Positions 21,704-23,117 of a DNA stretch of 23,117 nucleotides are shown in pieces. The stretch is taken from assembly GCA_964408025.1 (NCBI GenBank), contig CAYOXX010000046.1, forward strand, positions 1 to 23,117, written 5' to 3'. Origin of the DNA: CAYOXX01 sp964408025 (GTDB taxonomy: Bacteria > Acidobacteriota > DATKUA01). Each line of letters begins with the position of its first letter. Within the stretch, counting starts at the first letter, position 1. Below the pieces are notes generated by a model, which worked only from the letters and a program-made list of their open reading frames with translations, did not search any database and had not been told where the DNA came from. Position numbers and translations under genes: made by a program.

Positions 21704-23031
21704 TGGCGCGCTCGCCCTTGCGGGCCCTGGCGCTGGCGATAGCGGCTCTGGCGGTCGTCGGATTCGCGCCCCAGGATCAGGAGCAGGAGGAGCGACTCGG
21801 CATCACGATCGCCCGGGGGCGCCTGCGCATCGCCGTGGCCGTGCCCGCCTTCGGGGCTCCCGCCGGCGGTGAGGAGGCGCTGCGCGCGGCCGTCGAGATC
21901 TCCGAGGTGCTGCGCGACGACCTGCGGCTCTCCGGCATCTTCAACCTCGTCGACGGCGAAGTCCAGAGGCGGATACCGCCCCACGACGAGAGCGGTATCC
22001 CGTTCGACCGCTACCGGGAGTTCGGCGTCGAGGCGCTGGCGCTGGGCAGCGTGGGGGTCGAAGGCGACCGCCTGGTAGTCGAGGCGAGGCTCTTCGACGT
22101 GCAGCGGCGCTCGATGATCGTCGGCAAGCGCCTGATCGGTACGGCGGCCCAGCGGCGCCGCATAGCGCACCGCATCGCCGGACACTTCCTCTACCACTTC
22201 ACCGGCGCCTGGGGGATCTACGGCTCGCAGATCGTCTTCACCTCGACGCGGGACGTGAGCGATGCCGACGGGGTGCGGGAGATCTGGATCATGGACTTCG
22301 ACGGCCACAGCCAGCGCCGCATCTCGTACTCCAACAGCCTGAAGCTGTTCCCGTCGATCGGCCCCGGCGACAGCGGCATTGTCTACACCACCTACGTCAA
22401 CGAGAACCCCGACATCTACCGGCTGAGCCTCTCGGCCGGGACCGCCGAGAGGGTGATCGCCACCGCGGCCACTGACATGACGCCCGCCGTCTCCCCCGAC
22501 GGCACGCGCATCGCCTTCGCCTCCAGCATGCGCGGCGGCATTGACATATACACGGCCGACATCGACGGCGGCAACATCCGAAGGCTTACCGCCAGCCGCG
22601 CCAACGACACCAGCCCCTGCTGGTCGCCCGACGGCCGCCGCATCGCCTTCTCCTCGGACCGCACGGGCAGCCTGCAGATCTACACCATGGACGCCGACGG
22701 CTCCGGCCAGCGCCGTGTCACCTTCGAGGGCAGCCACAACGACGGCGCCGCCTGGAGTCCCGACGGCTCGATGCTAGCCTATTCCGCGCGCCGCCCCGAC
22801 ACGCGCGCCTTCGACATCCGCGTCCACGACATGACCACCAACGAGACCTACTACATAACCAACGACGCGGCCAGCGACGAGGAGCCCACCTGGTCGCCCG
22901 ACGGCCGCTGGATCGCCTTCTCCTCGGACCGCAGCGGCCGCTTCCAGGTCCACGTAGTCGGCGTCGACGGTCGCGGCATGCGCCAGCTCACGCGCCTGGG
23001 CAGCAACAAGCATCCGAGCTGGTCGAGGTAG
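21700..23031 (+). CDS. tolB: TolB, Tol-Pal system periplasmic beta-propeller protein
   Basis: Periplasmic partner of Pal and TolA, 443 residues. A signal peptide (ARSPLRALALAIAALAVVGF) is followed by the TolB N-terminal alpha/beta domain (ITIARGRLRIAVAVPAFGAP; LFDVQRRSMIVGKRLIGTA) to about residue 170. A propeller with PD40-type blades follows: SPDGTRIAFASSMRGGIDIY, SPDGRRIAFSSDRTGSLQIY, SPDGSMLAYSARR and SPDGRWIAFSSDRSGRFQVH. The two SPDGRxIAFSSDR blades are nearly identical in DNA as well (22621-22663 and 22891-22933, 41 of 43 bases by eye). ATG at 21700, or the adjacent ATG at 21703, is preceded by GGAGGAGG. Pal would be expected next, but the window ends. Confidence 0.96.
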   Translation: MMARSPLRALALAIAALAVVGFAPQDQEQEERLGITIARGRLRIAVAVPAFGAPAGGEEALRAAVEISEVLRDDLRLSGIFNLVDGEVQRRIPPHDESGIPFDRYREFGVEALALGSVGVEGDRLVVEARLFDVQRRSMIVGKRLIGTAAQRRRIAHRIAGHFLYHFTGAWGIYGSQIVFTSTRDVSDADGVREIWIMDFDGHSQRRISYSNSLKLFPSIGPGDSGIVYTTYVNENPDIYRLSLSAGTAERVIATAATDMTPAVSPDGTRIAFASSMRGGIDIYTADIDGGNIRRLTASRANDTSPCWSPDGRRIAFSSDRTGSLQIYTMDADGSGQRRVTFEGSHNDGAAWSPDGSMLAYSARRPDTRAFDIRVHDMTTNETYYITNDAASDEEPTWSPDGRWIAFSSDRSGRFQVHVVGVDGRGMRQLTRLGSNKHPSWSR

Positions 23032-23035
23032 CGGC

Positions 23036-23117
23036 GTGCGGGCGAGGGAGATGGCTTTGGCCGGCCGGCGGCGGCGGCGCCGTGCAGGCTGGTATCTGGA
23101 GACGGTTTGCGCTACGA
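23036..23117 (+). CDS. Possible start of the next gene, cut by the window end
   Basis: From GTG 23036 or ATG 23051 a frame stays open to the window end (ALAGRRRRRRAGWYLETVC). It is too short to identify. It does not look like a Pal lipoprotein signal peptide, and the ribosome site is weak, so either the real next gene starts beyond the window or this is a different protein. Confidence 0.25.
   Translation, partial: MRAREMALAGRRRRRRAGWYLETVCAT

Overview
The window comes from a GC-rich, Gram-negative-type (diderm) bacterium. It carries a tolQ-tolR-tolA-like-tolB envelope operon, a HlyD/ABC-2 export operon, several exported proteins and a selenocysteine tRNA. An Acidobacteriota-like lineage would fit, but that is a guess from protein style; no rRNA or other strong marker is present. 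Genes are tightly packed, with many 1-26 nt overlaps and tail-to-tail overlaps.

Layout. (1) 79-6112, minus strand: a five-gene operon (TetR regulator, HlyD adaptor, double-ATPase ABC protein, two ABC-2 permeases) in the same order as Escherichia coli cecR-ybhG-ybhF-ybhS-ybhR. It is driven by a near-perfect sigma-70 promoter with a palindromic operator just downstream. (2) 6315-6412, minus: selC, tRNA-Sec with anticodon UCA. (3) 6567-7493, plus: exported alpha/beta hydrolase. (4) 7494-8319: a long gene-free stretch with several hairpins and a good intrinsic terminator with no ORF before it, so a candidate small RNA. (5) 8320-9273, plus: exported retropepsin-like protein with altered catalytic motifs. 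(6) 9340-11588, minus: a polyprenyl-phosphate sugar-1-phosphate transferase coupled to a TPR protein. (7) 11737-14450, plus: a 99-aa unknown, an exported protein with a C-terminal beta domain and an M24 peptidase. (8) 14445-15185, minus: a nucleoside-phosphorylase-fold protein. (9) 15237-17360, plus: recG.

(10) 17291-18116 is the most unusual part. The last 60 bp before the final recG codons are repeated exactly 756 bp downstream, and the second copy runs on to a second recG-type stop with three synonymous changes. The lower-GC segment between them carries small ORFs, including a 60-aa zinc-ribbon-like protein and a 41-aa ORF with an ideal Shine-Dalgarno sequence. This is the pattern left by site-specific insertion at the 3' end of recG, where the element supplies the replacement terminal codons. 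No integrase is present.

(11) 18106-19289, minus: a lipoprotein rhodanese whose frame continues 31 coding-like codons past an in-frame UGA, at a site where related rhodaneses, as I recall them, have Trp; then an MgtC-family membrane protein. (12) 19399-19480: a long hairpin plus a strong intrinsic terminator that serves no visible gene. (13) 19524-23031, plus: promoter and tolQ-tolR-tolA-like-tolB, followed by a possible gene start cut by the window end.

The genes are mainly concerned with the envelope: efflux, glycan priming and Tol-Pal outer-membrane maintenance. All assignments come from reading the sequence; no database search was run.
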